Source: an uncultured Eubacteriales bacterium
Lineage (GTDB): Bacteria > Bacillota > Clostridia > Oscillospirales > CAG-272
DNA: 62,487 bases
Reading direction: 5' to 3'
Assembly (NCBI GenBank): GCA_900545935.1
Contig: URAP01000010.1
Coordinates: forward strand, 1 to 62,487
The position numbers were made by a program, and so were the translations under genes. Shown in pieces: positions 25,341-34,301 of this stretch (position 1 is the first letter of the stretch; every line of letters begins with the position of its first letter). The notes beneath the pieces were generated by a model. That model worked only from the letters and a program-made list of their open reading frames with translations. It searched no databases and was not told the origin of the DNA.

Positions 25341-26927
25341 ATGAGAGAAAACAAGAATATTGGGAGTGAGCTTGACGCCACCGCCCTCAGAATACGCGGC
25401 GGAGGACGCAGACTTGTCGCAGCCGTCATCATAGACATAATCGCAGCGCTCGCGGTGATAGTTTTCGGTGTGCTGCTGTGGTCGTCCGGACTGCTGCCGC
25501 TGAAATTCTTCATTCCGCTGTGCGTTATCCTACTGCTGCTCTGCGGAGTACTGACCATCCTCTCGCTGGGAGGCAGACACCTCCTGCGCCCGACGCTCGG
25601 CATGATATTCAATCTGCTGCTCGCCCTCGCCTGCGTGCTCGGCTCGTATATGGTGACCAAGGGCGTTGACACCCTGCGCGATATAATCGGCAAGCGTGAA
25701 TCGAGCAATCATGTAGGTATATACGTCCGCACCGACGACCCCGCAAAGGACCTGCAGGACCTCGAGAGCTATGCATTCGGCATACTCGGCGATGAGGACC
25801 GCGAAAACACCGATGAGGCGATCGCCGAGCTTGAAAAAACTCTCGGCGACGGCAAAAAGATCAGCTACACAGAGTACAAGAACAAATTCTCGATGGTGAG
25901 CGACCTACTCTCAGGCAAGCTCGGAGCTGTATTTCTCAACTCGTCGTATATCGACGTTATCTCGGACGTAGAGGGCTTCGAGGATCTCGGCAGCAAGCTG
26001 CGTGAGGTATACTCGGTACGAGTCGTTTCGGATAAAACAGACAACAAGACCGACATCAAGCAGCCCTCCGACACCGGCTATCCCGACGGCGTTTTCACCG
26101 TATATATGAGCGGTATCGACACGCGCAGCGGATATCTTGTCGAAAAGAGCCGCTGCGACTCGAACATTCTCGCCGTCATAAACTCCAAGACCAAGAACGT
26201 GCTGCTCATCTCCATCCCCCGCGACTACTACGTCGAGCTTGCGCTGCCGGAGGCAAACGGTGCCAAGGATAAGCTCACTCATGCCGGTATCTACGGAGTT
26301 CAGTGCAGCATGGACACGGTAGCAAAGCTGTTCGATATAGATGTAAACTACTATTTCCGCGTCAACTTCGGCGGCTTTGAGCAGATAATAGACGCTCTCG
26401 GCGGCATTACCGTCTATAACGACTACTATTTCGAGTCCACCGTCAGCTTCTTTGAGGACGAGGCGGGAAGGTACTACTCGTACCCGGCAGGAGATATAAA
26501 TCTCACCGGCGAGGCTGCGCTCTATTTCGCGCGCGAGCGCCATGCAGTGTCCGGCGGAGACCGCGGCAGAGGACTTAATCAGATGAAGGTAATAGAGGCG
26601 GTTGCCGACAAGATGATGTCCCCTGCAATACTCAAGAATTACAGCAATCTGCTCGATCAGATAAAGGGTAACTTTGAAATGAGCATACCCTACGATACCG
26701 TTTCCGAGCTCGTCCGCGATCAGCTCGATTCCGGCACCGACTGGACGTTCACCACATACAGCGTCGACGGCAAGGGAGACAATCAGCCGCCCTACTCGCT
26801 CGGCGGTCTGAATGCATATGTCATGGTTCCCTACGAGAGCACCGTCAGCACCGCAAAGGATCTCATCTCGCAGGTCGTTGAGGGCAAGAACCCGGTCGTT
26901 CCGGAAACATCGGCAGCCGGCAATTGA
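25341..26927 (+). CDS. LytR-CpsA-Psr (LCP) family cell-wall glycopolymer ligase
   Basis: A 528-residue membrane protein starting MRENKNIGSELDATALR, with AGGAG 7 nt upstream. Residues 25-110 contain three hydrophobic segments, where many LCP proteins have one. The LCP domain spans about 240-440: YMSGIDTRSG, LLISIPRDYYVEL, GAKDKLTHAGIYG, FARERHAVSGGDRGRG and LNQMKVIEAV, with the conserved arginines that bind lipid pyrophosphate. It attaches teichoic-acid-like or capsular polymers to peptidoglycan outside the cell. The residues between 130 and 235 resemble a periplasmic regulatory domain. Confidence 0.9.
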   Translation: MRENKNIGSELDATALRIRGGGRRLVAAVIIDIIAALAVIVFGVLLWSSGLLPLKFFIPLCVILLLLCGVLTILSLGGRHLLRPTLGMIFNLLLALACVLGSYMVTKGVDTLRDIIGKRESSNHVGIYVRTDDPAKDLQDLESYAFGILGDEDRENTDEAIAELEKTLGDGKKISYTEYKNKFSMVSDLLSGKLGAVFLNSSYIDVISDVEGFEDLGSKLREVYSVRVVSDKTDNKTDIKQPSDTGYPDGVFTVYMSGIDTRSGYLVEKSRCDSNILAVINSKTKNVLLISIPRDYYVELALPEANGAKDKLTHAGIYGVQCSMDTVAKLFDIDVNYYFRVNFGGFEQIIDALGGITVYNDYYFESTVSFFEDEAGRYYSYPAGDINLTGEAALYFARERHAVSGGDRGRGLNQMKVIEAVADKMMSPAILKNYSNLLDQIKGNFEMSIPYDTVSELVRDQLDSGTDWTFTTYSVDGKGDNQPPYSLGGLNAYVMVPYESTVSTAKDLISQVVEGKNPVVPETSAAGN

Positions 26928-27185
26928 TAAAAGGCTGGATAAAAGACTGCCAGCCGGCTCGCCGGCTTACGAGGTGCTCGGACACGATCGCCGGTATCAT
27001 GCGACCGCATACGGTCATAATAACCGATGTGCTCCGGTACTCGGTAAAGCCGATACTTTGCGGCGCTGATTACCGATAACCGATATATTATCACTATCAC
27101 ATTCGACCCGATATTCAACACCGTACACGGCGGGACGGCACATACGCCCGCCGCGGCAAGGACATCTGCCTGAAAGGAGAGCACC

Positions 27186-28088
27186 ATGAAGGAAAAGCTG
27201 TTATTTATACTTAATCCTAAAGCAGGTACAATGCGCGGAAAGGACAATTTTTACGCCGTCTGCAGCACATTCTGCGATGCAGATCTCGACCTTTCCATAC
27301 GAATGACCCGCGCGCCGGGGCATGCCACTCAGATAGCGCTCGACGAGGCTGCGGGATATGACAGAATAGTATGCTGCGGCGGCGACGGCACCCTGCACGA
27401 GGTAGTCTGCGGACTGATGCAGCTGCCCGAGGACAGCCGCCCTCCGCTCGGATATATCCCGACGGGAACGACAAACGACTTTGCGACCAATTTCGGTCTG
27501 CCGACAAAGCCCGCTCTCGCAGCCGAGCGGATAGTAAATCCCTCGATAATAAGCATAGATGTGGGCGTGTTCGGCGAGCCGTCCGAGCATAATTATTTTA
27601 CATATGTAGCGTCGACCGGAGCCTTTGCGGACTCCTCCTACCGTACGCCGCAGAAGGTCAAGAATGCCATCGGATACCTCGCATATATCCTCGACGGCAT
27701 CACACGGCTCGGCAGCATCCGCCCGATACACATGCATGTCGAGGCGGACGGTAAGGTCTTTGACGACGAATATATCTATGCCTCGGTATCGAACTCCACG
27801 ACCGTTGCAAAGATGATAAAGCTCGACAATATCGGCGTCGATATGACCGACGGTCTGTTTGAGCTGATACTCATAAAGCGCCCGAAAAATCTGCGCGATA
27901 CCCGCGAGATAGCCGAGGCGCTGCTCTCTCCGAACAGCCCTAAGGCGGAGATAGTGCGCGCGCAGTCGAGCGAGATACACTTCTGCCTTGACGAGGGCAG
28001 CGCATGGACGCTCGACGGAGAGATGGCAAATGCACCGTCCGATTTCACCGTTCGCAATCTCTGCCGAACGCTTAAATTCATTAAGTAA
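27186..28088 (+). CDS. Diacylglycerol/lipid kinase family protein
   Basis: A 300-residue protein of the YegS/DgkB family. FILNPKAGTMRGKD is the nucleotide-loop start, CCGGDGTLHEVVCGL carries the GGDGT motif, and LGYIPTGTTNDFATNFGLP is the second signature. The C-terminal beta-sandwich ends WTLDGEMANAPSDFTV, as in this family. It phosphorylates diacylglycerol or a related lipid at the membrane, recycling lipid from envelope-polymer synthesis, which fits the LCP gene before it. AAAGGAGAG precedes the ATG. Likely cotranscribed with the next gene. Confidence 0.9.
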   Translation: MKEKLLFILNPKAGTMRGKDNFYAVCSTFCDADLDLSIRMTRAPGHATQIALDEAAGYDRIVCCGGDGTLHEVVCGLMQLPEDSRPPLGYIPTGTTNDFATNFGLPTKPALAAERIVNPSIISIDVGVFGEPSEHNYFTYVASTGAFADSSYRTPQKVKNAIGYLAYILDGITRLGSIRPIHMHVEADGKVFDDEYIYASVSNSTTVAKMIKLDNIGVDMTDGLFELILIKRPKNLRDTREIAEALLSPNSPKAEIVRAQSSEIHFCLDEGSAWTLDGEMANAPSDFTVRNLCRTLKFIK

Positions 28089-28207
28089 ACGCGCCGCACA
28101 GAGCGAGGCGATCGCGATAAAAAGCGCAGTGTAAAGCCGCTCCGCGCCGCCAAACCCGCGCAGCCGCGGCATCCGCCGCAAATAAAATAACAGCAAAGGA
28201 AAAGAAA

Positions 28208-28798
28208 ATGCTCTTACAGACAAACGAAGCTCACACCGCCGAGCCTACCGGCACCAAGACAAGAATAAGCCGCCGCACCGCAGCGCTGACCCTCTCCGCA
28301 GTATTTACCGCAGTGATAGCGGTCTGCTCGCAGATATCAATCCCGCTGCCGGTCGGTATCCCGATAACGCTCCAGACCTTTGCGGTCGCGCTCTGCGGCT
28401 TTACCCTGCCGCTGCCCTGCGCGCTCGCCTCTATCGGCGTATATATCGCACTCGGTGCTGTCGGCGCACCCGTATTCTCGTCCTTCGGCGGGGGCATCGG
28501 CGTGCTTATCGGAAAGACCGGAGGCTTTATATTCGGATTTATCGCAATGACCCTGCTCTGCGCACTCGGAATGCGTCTCTCGCGCCGTCCGCTCGCACCG
28601 GTGCTCGGCTTTGTCGGACTTATGCTCTGCCACTGCGCAGGCGCGGCACAGTATGCGATGCTCTCCGAGATCACATTTGCTCAGTCGTTTCTCGCCGTTT
28701 CGGTACCGTTCCTTATCAAGGACTTTGCGTCGGTAACGCTCGCATTTCTCATCGCGCTGCGCCTGAATAAGGTCATCGCCCGCCGCATGCCGCTCTGA
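28208..28798 (+). CDS. bioY: BioY family biotin transporter, S component
   Basis: A 196-residue, six-helix membrane protein. LTLSAVFTAVIAVCSQISIPLP, PITLQTFAVALCG, LGAVGAPVFSSFGGGIGVL and GKTGGFIFGF match BioY, the substrate-binding subunit of energy-coupling-factor biotin uptake. No EcfA or EcfT gene lies in the window, so it would share modules encoded elsewhere or act alone. AAAGGA lies before the ATG. I saw no BirA operator. Confidence 0.93.
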   Translation: MLLQTNEAHTAEPTGTKTRISRRTAALTLSAVFTAVIAVCSQISIPLPVGIPITLQTFAVALCGFTLPLPCALASIGVYIALGAVGAPVFSSFGGGIGVLIGKTGGFIFGFIAMTLLCALGMRLSRRPLAPVLGFVGLMLCHCAGAAQYAMLSEITFAQSFLAVSVPFLIKDFASVTLAFLIALRLNKVIARRMPL

Positions 28799-28881
28799 TA
28801 AGCGGAATAAAAAGCGAATTAAAAGTACACGGGCGACCGAAATATTTCTGTCACCGGTCGACTGCATAATGCGTATCAAGC

Positions 28882-28921
28882 CCGCAGGGCGGGGAGCATA
28901 GCTCCCCGCCCTGCGGTATTT
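28882..28921 (+). terminator. Strong terminator after bioY
   Basis: CCGCAGGGCGGGGAGC (28882-28897) and GCTCCCCGCCCTGCGG (28901-28916) form a perfect 16-bp stem, followed by TATTTTA. Confidence 0.85.
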
Positions 28922-29037
28922 TACCCGCCGCATGCCGCGACGAGCGTCATGCGGTTTATGCAGCAAACATACCATAGGTATCCGCAAACCGTAATGAAAA
29001 CCACACCGCATCAGGCAGCCGCAGAAAACGCGAATTA

Positions 29038-29152
29038 TTTCTTTTCAGAAAAATCCGTCAGGTTTTTTTCGATTTTATTTGGTACTTCTGTCATACTAAA
29101 ACTGAATGTTTTCTTATTCGCTTTTTCGGTCCGGACTTTTTCAGCATCCCCC
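29038..29152. repeat. Solo degenerate copy of the structured repeat
   Basis: CAGAAAAATCCGTCAGG resembles the left arm and small hairpin. CATACTAAAACTGAATG and TATTCGCTTTTTCGGTCCGG match the tail block of the full units at 5.5-5.9 kb. Confidence 0.5.
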
Positions 29153-29199
29153 TTTTGTTCCGAAATCTATCCTTTAGACATATAGCTATATAACCGCCG

Positions 29200-30960
29200 T
29201 CACTCCGCGATAGCATACTTTTCGGCATACTCGGCATAGCGTCGGTCGTAATCGGAGTTGTCCTTTTTGGTCGCGCGAAGCAGCTCGTGCGTATTGAGAT
29301 TATGCTGAGCGGTGTCGATAACGCAGCCCGCGATATTCGAGCAATGGTCGCTGACGCGCTCGAGGTTGGTCAGCATATCCGACCAAACAAAGCCTACCTC
29401 GATGCTGCACAGTCCCTCCTGCATACGGATGATATGACGGGTGCGCAGCTGCTCCTTGAGGCTGTCGATCACCTGCTCGAGCGGCTCGACCTTGACAGCA
29501 ACGGCGGTATCGTTCTCCGAGAATGCGCGTACCGCGAGATCGAGTGTCTCGCAGACCGCAGAGGAAATAACATCGTATTCACGCAGTGCCGGCTCGGTCA
29601 GAGTAAGATGCTTATCGCGCAGCTCCTCCGCAGAGCCGAGAATGTTTACCGCATGGTCGGAGATGCGCTCAAAATCACCGATGGATTTGAGGATAGCGGT
29701 CGCCTCCTCGCTCTCGGCGCTTCCCATCTTGGTAGAGCTGACCTTGACAAGGTAGCTGCCGAGGATATCCTCGTACTTATCGCATTCGTTTTCATCGCGG
29801 CGGATGCTCTCGGCAAGAGCCGGAGTATAGCCGGTGAAGCAGCTGACCGAGTTTTTGAGCGCACGCGCAGCGGTAGCCGCCATCTCGAGCGCTACCTTTC
29901 TGCTCTGGTCAAGCGCAAGCGCGGGGGTGACGAGCAGACGCTCGTCGAGCAGGCTCTCCTTTTCATTTTCACCGTCATGCTCCTTGCCGTCGGGCACAAT
30001 AATGCAGACGAGCTTTTCGAGCAGACCGCCGAGCGGGAGCATAAGCGCGGTGCAGAGAACATTAAAGATAGAATGAATGATCGCAATTCCGAGCAGCGTT
30101 GCGGATTCACTCAGGATCAGCGGCGCAAGCAGCGTGCGAACGATGCAGTAGACCGTTAGCCATACCGCCGTTCCTATAACATTAAACGAGAGATGCACAA
30201 GTGCGGCGCGGCGTGCGTTTTTATTCGTACCGACCGAGGATATCAGCGCCGTAACGCAGGTACCTATATTCTGACCCATTATGATCGGAACAGCCGCACC
30301 GTAGGACACCGCACCGGTGGAGGCAAGCGCCTGAAGAATGCCGACGGAGGCAGAGCTGGACTGAATTATTCCGGTCAGCAGCGCACCGACGAGCACACCG
30401 AGAACGGGATTCGAGAACATGAGGAACAGCTGCTGAAAGCCGGGAACATCCCCAAGTCCCGACACTGCGCCGGTCATGGTCTCCATGCCGTACATAAGGG
30501 TGGCAAAGCCGAGCATGATGAGTCCTGTGTCGCGCTTTTTATCCTGCTTGCAGAACATATACAGCACTATTCCGATGAGCGCGAGCACGGGTGTAAACGA
30601 TGCCGGCTTGAGCAGACGCACCCATACATTATCGCCGCTGACGCCCGCAAGGCTGAGTATCCACGCGGTCACGGTGGTGCCGATATTCGCACCCATTATG
30701 ACGTTTATCGACTGACCGAGCGTCATAAGTCCGGAGTTTACAAAGCCGACGACCATAACGGTGGTCGCAGAAGAGCTCTGTATGATCGCAGTCACACCGA
30801 GACCGGTCAGCAGACCGCCGAGCTTGCTGCCGGTCAGCTTGCCCAGTACGGATTTCAGTCCGTTGCCGGCGCGGCGCTCAAGAGCCTGCCCCATCAGGTT
30901 CATACCGAAAAGAAACAGACATAAGCCGCCTATCATGGTCAGTACGTTAAAAATATCCAT
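29200..30960 (-). CDS. Na/Pi cotransporter II family protein with C-terminal PhoU-like domain
   Basis: A 586-residue membrane protein starting MDIFNVLTMIGGLCLFLFG; GAGAG lies upstream, and an earlier in-frame ATG lacks a ribosome site. Two inverted Na/Pi repeats carry the hallmark IIQSSSATTVMVVGFVNSG (about 64-82) and IIQSSSASVGILQAL (about 207-221). Residues 375-560 form a PhoU-like helical bundle (ILKSIGDFERISDHAVNI, TNLERVSDHCSNIAG). It takes up phosphate with Na+ in a single protein, alongside the Pst system of the next operon. Confidence 0.93.
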   Translation of the reverse strand: MDIFNVLTMIGGLCLFLFGMNLMGQALERRAGNGLKSVLGKLTGSKLGGLLTGLGVTAIIQSSSATTVMVVGFVNSGLMTLGQSINVIMGANIGTTVTAWILSLAGVSGDNVWVRLLKPASFTPVLALIGIVLYMFCKQDKKRDTGLIMLGFATLMYGMETMTGAVSGLGDVPGFQQLFLMFSNPVLGVLVGALLTGIIQSSSASVGILQALASTGAVSYGAAVPIIMGQNIGTCVTALISSVGTNKNARRAALVHLSFNVIGTAVWLTVYCIVRTLLAPLILSESATLLGIAIIHSIFNVLCTALMLPLGGLLEKLVCIIVPDGKEHDGENEKESLLDERLLVTPALALDQSRKVALEMAATAARALKNSVSCFTGYTPALAESIRRDENECDKYEDILGSYLVKVSSTKMGSAESEEATAILKSIGDFERISDHAVNILGSAEELRDKHLTLTEPALREYDVISSAVCETLDLAVRAFSENDTAVAVKVEPLEQVIDSLKEQLRTRHIIRMQEGLCSIEVGFVWSDMLTNLERVSDHCSNIAGCVIDTAQHNLNTHELLRATKKDNSDYDRRYAEYAEKYAIAE

Positions 30961-31087
30961 TCGTTCACATCTCTCAATCATATTTTTTATCTTGCTGTTT
31001 ATCCTGATTTTCGAGATTATTTTATCAAATCTATATCAAATCGGTTATCTGATATATGTAAAATCTAAGTAAAGTGCGGCTTGCTCA

Positions 31088-31124
31088 AAAAACGTCCGAA
31101 GCTCGACCGCCCGGACGTTTTTAT
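31088..31124. terminator. Terminator of the pst-phoU-pdx transcript
   Basis: AAAACGTCCG and CGGACGTTTT pair around a 12-nt loop, with A and T runs on either side, so it can act on both strands. Confidence 0.75.
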
Positions 31125-31145
31125 GTTTCGTTATTCTGTTGTAAT

Positions 31146-31988
31146 TCAGTCAAGCCCGCGAACGCGGTCGGTCAGCTCGCCGAGCAGCGGCTCGAATTTC
31201 ACTCCGTAAAAATGTTCCTCGTCTCCGACAGTATTCTCGATGCAGTGCAGTACGAATTCATCCGCAGCCGCCGCGCATTCATCGGGCGAAAGCCCGCGCA
31301 GCAGCAGCCCCGAAAAGACCGATGCGAAAATATCGCCCGTGCCGTGACAGAGCATACCGATGCGGCGATGCTCGTAATAGCTCATGCCGCTGCGGTTTGC
31401 CGTAACTACGCCGATATGCTCGGGATCATAGCCCACGCCGGTCAGCACGACATTCCTCGCGCCGAGATCAAGCAGAGCGCCGGTAAGCGCGCGAACATAA
31501 TCCTCGCCGTACCGCTCGCGGTACTCGATGCCGCAGAGAATGGCCGCCTCAGTGATGTTAGGCAGCACATAGTCGGCATCGGCGACGAGCCCGCGCATAG
31601 ACTCCGCAAGCTCGGGCGTTATACCCGAATACAGCCTGCCGTTATCCGCAACCGCAGGATCAACTATTCTTACTCCGCCCTCGCGCAGCAGCCTGTCCGA
31701 TATATCGCGGACGAGCGATGCCTGCGCCGCAGAGCCGAGATAGCCCGAGTAGACGGCATCGAACCGTATCCCCTCGCGCTCCCAGTGCTCCGCGATACCC
31801 GGCATATCATCGCCGAGATCGCGAAAGGTATAGCCCTCAAAGCAGCCGGTGTGCGTCGACAGCACCGCCGACGGCAGCACCGCAGTCTCTACCCCGCAGG
31901 CAGACAGAATAGGCAGCGCTACGGTAAGCGAGCACTGCCCGACACACGAAATATCCTGCACCGTCAGAATTCTTTTGTATTCACTCAT
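31146..31988 (-). CDS. Pyridoxamine/pyridoxal kinase (PfkB-like fold)
   Basis: A 280-residue ribokinase-fold enzyme. ILTVQDISCVGQCSLTVALP is the start signature of clostridial pyridoxamine kinases. THTGCFEGYTFRDL is substrate-binding, LPNITEAAILCG is the nucleotide region, and MLCHGTGDIFASVFSG holds the catalytic Asp loop. It makes pyridoxal or pyridoxamine 5'-phosphate by salvage. It follows phoU by 34 nt with no terminator between, so it is the last gene of the pst operon; why these are linked is unclear. A stem-loop (CGCTCC/GGGGCG) lies between the upstream GAGGAGG and the ATG. Confidence 0.87.
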   Translation of the reverse strand: MSEYKRILTVQDISCVGQCSLTVALPILSACGVETAVLPSAVLSTHTGCFEGYTFRDLGDDMPGIAEHWEREGIRFDAVYSGYLGSAAQASLVRDISDRLLREGGVRIVDPAVADNGRLYSGITPELAESMRGLVADADYVLPNITEAAILCGIEYRERYGEDYVRALTGALLDLGARNVVLTGVGYDPEHIGVVTANRSGMSYYEHRRIGMLCHGTGDIFASVFSGLLLRGLSPDECAAAADEFVLHCIENTVGDEEHFYGVKFEPLLGELTDRVRGLD

Positions 31989-32022
31989 CGTATTCCACGC
32001 CCCCGGCAGGAGCGCTTTTGCG

Positions 32023-32670
32023 TTAAGCCTCCTCGGGGATCTCTCCTGTAGAAGAATAGATGACCCAGCGAGCGATATTCACGGCATGATCGCCGCTTCG
32101 CTCGAGATACTTGGCTATCATGAGCAGGTCGATGCCGCAGCGGCTGAAATCACCGCTGCGCTTCATATCGGCAACGAGCTGCTCCTTAACGCGGTCGAAA
32201 TACGCATCAACGATATCGTCCTCAGCGATTATCTCGGCTGCACGCCCGCAGTCGCCTGAGGCAAAAGCGTCGACGCTGCCGCTGACCATTCCGATAACAG
32301 CCTGAGCCATATCGTGTATCGTCTGCCGTTCGACGGTATCAGAGAAGCTCGCCGTGCGCACGATATCGGCGATATCCGCCGACTGATTGCCTATGCGTTC
32401 GAGGTCGGTAACCATCTTGAGCGCGGAGGAAACGGTGCGCAGATCGGTCGCTACCGGATGCTGCATGAGCAGCATCTTCAGACACATAGCCTCAATATCC
32501 CGCTCGCGGCGGTCTATGCCCTCCGCCGTCCTTATCACCGTGGCGGCAAGCTCGCCGTCGCCCGTCATGAATGCTCCGGTCGCTCTCGCAAGCGCCTCCT
32601 CGCATTCGCCGCTCATGCCTATGAGCTCCTGCCGCAGCTGCTTAAGCTGCTCGTCAAACGCCGTTCTCAT
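32023..32670 (-). CDS. phoU: Phosphate transport regulator PhoU
   Basis: A 215-residue, two-repeat helical protein with FDEQLKQLRQELIGMSG at the start. ISSALKMVTDLERIGNQSADI-like and MIAKYLERSGDHAVNIARWV segments are the paired metal-binding PhoU signatures. It dampens PhoR-PhoB type signalling in response to Pst activity. Its ATG overlaps the pstB stop (TAATG), so translation is coupled. No phoR/phoB lies in the window. Confidence 0.95.
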   Translation of the reverse strand: MRTAFDEQLKQLRQELIGMSGECEEALARATGAFMTGDGELAATVIRTAEGIDRRERDIEAMCLKMLLMQHPVATDLRTVSSALKMVTDLERIGNQSADIADIVRTASFSDTVERQTIHDMAQAVIGMVSGSVDAFASGDCGRAAEIIAEDDIVDAYFDRVKEQLVADMKRSGDFSRCGIDLLMIAKYLERSGDHAVNIARWVIYSSTGEIPEEA

Positions 32671-33428
32671 TATCCGAACCTCCCTGTTATATAGTCCTCC
32701 GTTCTCTTGTCGGAGGGGGTGGAAAACATCCGCTCGGTCTCGTCGAATTCTACGAGCTTTCCGAGCAGGAAGAATGCCGTTCGGTCGGAGATGCGCGTCG
32801 CCTGCTGCATATTGTGGGTCACTATTATAATAGTATACTCCTTTTTCAGCTCGAGTGCAAGCTCTTCTATTCTTCCCGTCGATATCGGGTCGAGCGCGCT
32901 CGTCGGCTCATCCATGAGCAGCACCTGCGGCTTTACCGCGAGTGCGCGCGCAATGCAGAGCCTCTGCTGCTGTCCGCCCGACATTCCGAGCGCGGACTTT
33001 TTCAGCCTGTCCTTTGTCTCGTCCCATATTGCCGCGCTGCGAAGCGAGCTCTCTACTATCTCGTCGAGCTGCTTGCGCGAGCGGATGCCCATCAGACGCG
33101 GACCGTAGGCGATATTGTCGTAGATGCTCATGGGGAACGGATTCGGCTTCTGAAACACCATTCCTATCCTCGTGCGCAGCGCGGTAACGTCAACACCGTC
33201 GCCGTAGATATTTTCACCGTCAAAGCACACCTCGCCGCTTATGCGGCAGCCAGGTACAAGGTCGTTCATTCTGTTTATCGTCTTGAGAAAGGTCGATTTT
33301 CCGCAGCCGGACGGACCGATGAGCGCGGTTATCTCGTGCTCCGGAATGTCGGCGGTTATACCGTACAGCGCCTGATGATCGCCGTACCGGAGGTCAAGAT
33401 CCTTTACCGTTATCAGCGCCTTGTTCAT
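32670..33428 (-). CDS. pstB: Phosphate ABC transporter ATPase PstB
   Basis: A 252-residue ATPase. GPSGCGKSTFLKTINRM is Walker A, VFQKPNPFPMSIYDNIAYG is the PstB-specific Q-loop, LGMSGGQQQRLCIARAL is the signature, LLMDEPTSALDPIS is Walker B and IIVTHNMQQA is the H-loop. It drives phosphate import with PstC and PstA. Its start overlaps the pstA stop by 4 nt. Confidence 0.97.
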   Translation of the reverse strand: MNKALITVKDLDLRYGDHQALYGITADIPEHEITALIGPSGCGKSTFLKTINRMNDLVPGCRISGEVCFDGENIYGDGVDVTALRTRIGMVFQKPNPFPMSIYDNIAYGPRLMGIRSRKQLDEIVESSLRSAAIWDETKDRLKKSALGMSGGQQQRLCIARALAVKPQVLLMDEPTSALDPISTGRIEELALELKKEYTIIIVTHNMQQATRISDRTAFFLLGKLVEFDETERMFSTPSDKRTEDYITGRFG

Positions 33429-34264
33429 TTTCTTTTTCCTTTCAGCGATTTCGCCGTGAGCGCGGCGGCAAGATTAAGCAGCAGCACTATCACGATAAGC
33501 ACCGCAGCGATGGCAAATGCTATATCGAATCTGCCCTCCTCACCCGCATACACGTACAGCGCGACGCTCAGGGTCGCGGAGGAGGATGTCAGCGAGGTGA
33601 AAAAGTCGGTCAGCTTCAGTCCGAAGCCCGCGGTAAAAAGCAGCGCAGCCGACTCTCCCGTAATTCTGCCCACCGACAGTATGCAGCCGGTCAGGATTCC
33701 GTCGAGAGCATTCGGCAGTACAACGGTGCGGATCATATGCCATTTTCCGCTGCCGAGCGCAAGCGCGCCTTCGCGCAGCGAGTTCGGGACCGAATGCAGA
33801 CTCTCGAGGGTATTGCCGATGACGGTAGGCAGCACCATTATAACGAGCGTCAGACCGCCTGCAAGTATACCCTGCTTCAGCCCGAGTATCTGTCCGAAGA
33901 ACAGCATTCCGACAAGTCCGAAGATGATGGATGGTATGCCGGTCAGCGTATCGACGGCGAAGGTTATCAGCTTCACCAGTCTGCCCGCCTTTGCGTATTC
34001 GCTCAGGTATATCGCCGCGCCCACACCGAGCGGAAGCACTATCACCATCGAGACGATGATTATATACAGCGTGCTGAGTATGTTAGGCAGTATGCCGACC
34101 GTATCGGTGATGTACGAGCGCTCCGAGGTGAGCATCTCGAGCGACAGCTCCGGCAGACCGCGCAGCAGTATATAGCCGATGAGAAAGAGCAGCAGCAATA
34201 CCGTCACCGCGCCGGCAATGCCGACGAGGGCGGCTGACGCGCCGTTTTTCAGCTTTCTTTTCAT
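33425..34264 (-). CDS. pstA: Phosphate ABC transporter permease PstA
   Basis: A 279-residue permease with six predicted helices; the EAA-like segment is LREGALALGSGKWHMIRTVVLP, and GIPSIIFGLVGMLFFG is characteristic of PstA. Its start codon lies 29 nt beyond an AAAGGAGG placed in the last codons of pstC, with a 7-bp stem-loop in between. The next gene overlaps by 4 nt. Confidence 0.95.
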   Translation of the reverse strand: MKRKLKNGASAALVGIAGAVTVLLLLFLIGYILLRGLPELSLEMLTSERSYITDTVGILPNILSTLYIIIVSMVIVLPLGVGAAIYLSEYAKAGRLVKLITFAVDTLTGIPSIIFGLVGMLFFGQILGLKQGILAGGLTLVIMVLPTVIGNTLESLHSVPNSLREGALALGSGKWHMIRTVVLPNALDGILTGCILSVGRITGESAALLFTAGFGLKLTDFFTSLTSSSATLSVALYVYAGEEGRFDIAFAIAAVLIVIVLLLNLAAALTAKSLKGKRK

Positions 34265-34301
34265 ATCCGATCACCCGAGCGTAGCTCAGGACTCCTCCTT
34301 T
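34265..34301 (-). promoter_or_regulatory. Shine-Dalgarno, hairpin, start-codon arrangement for pstA
   Basis: AAAGGAGG (34301-34294, inside pstC codons), then CCTGAGCtacGCTCGGG (34290-34274), a 7-bp stem that contains the pstC TGA stop, then 9 nt and the pstA ATG. The linear spacing of 29 nt is too long without folding. Confidence 0.55.
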
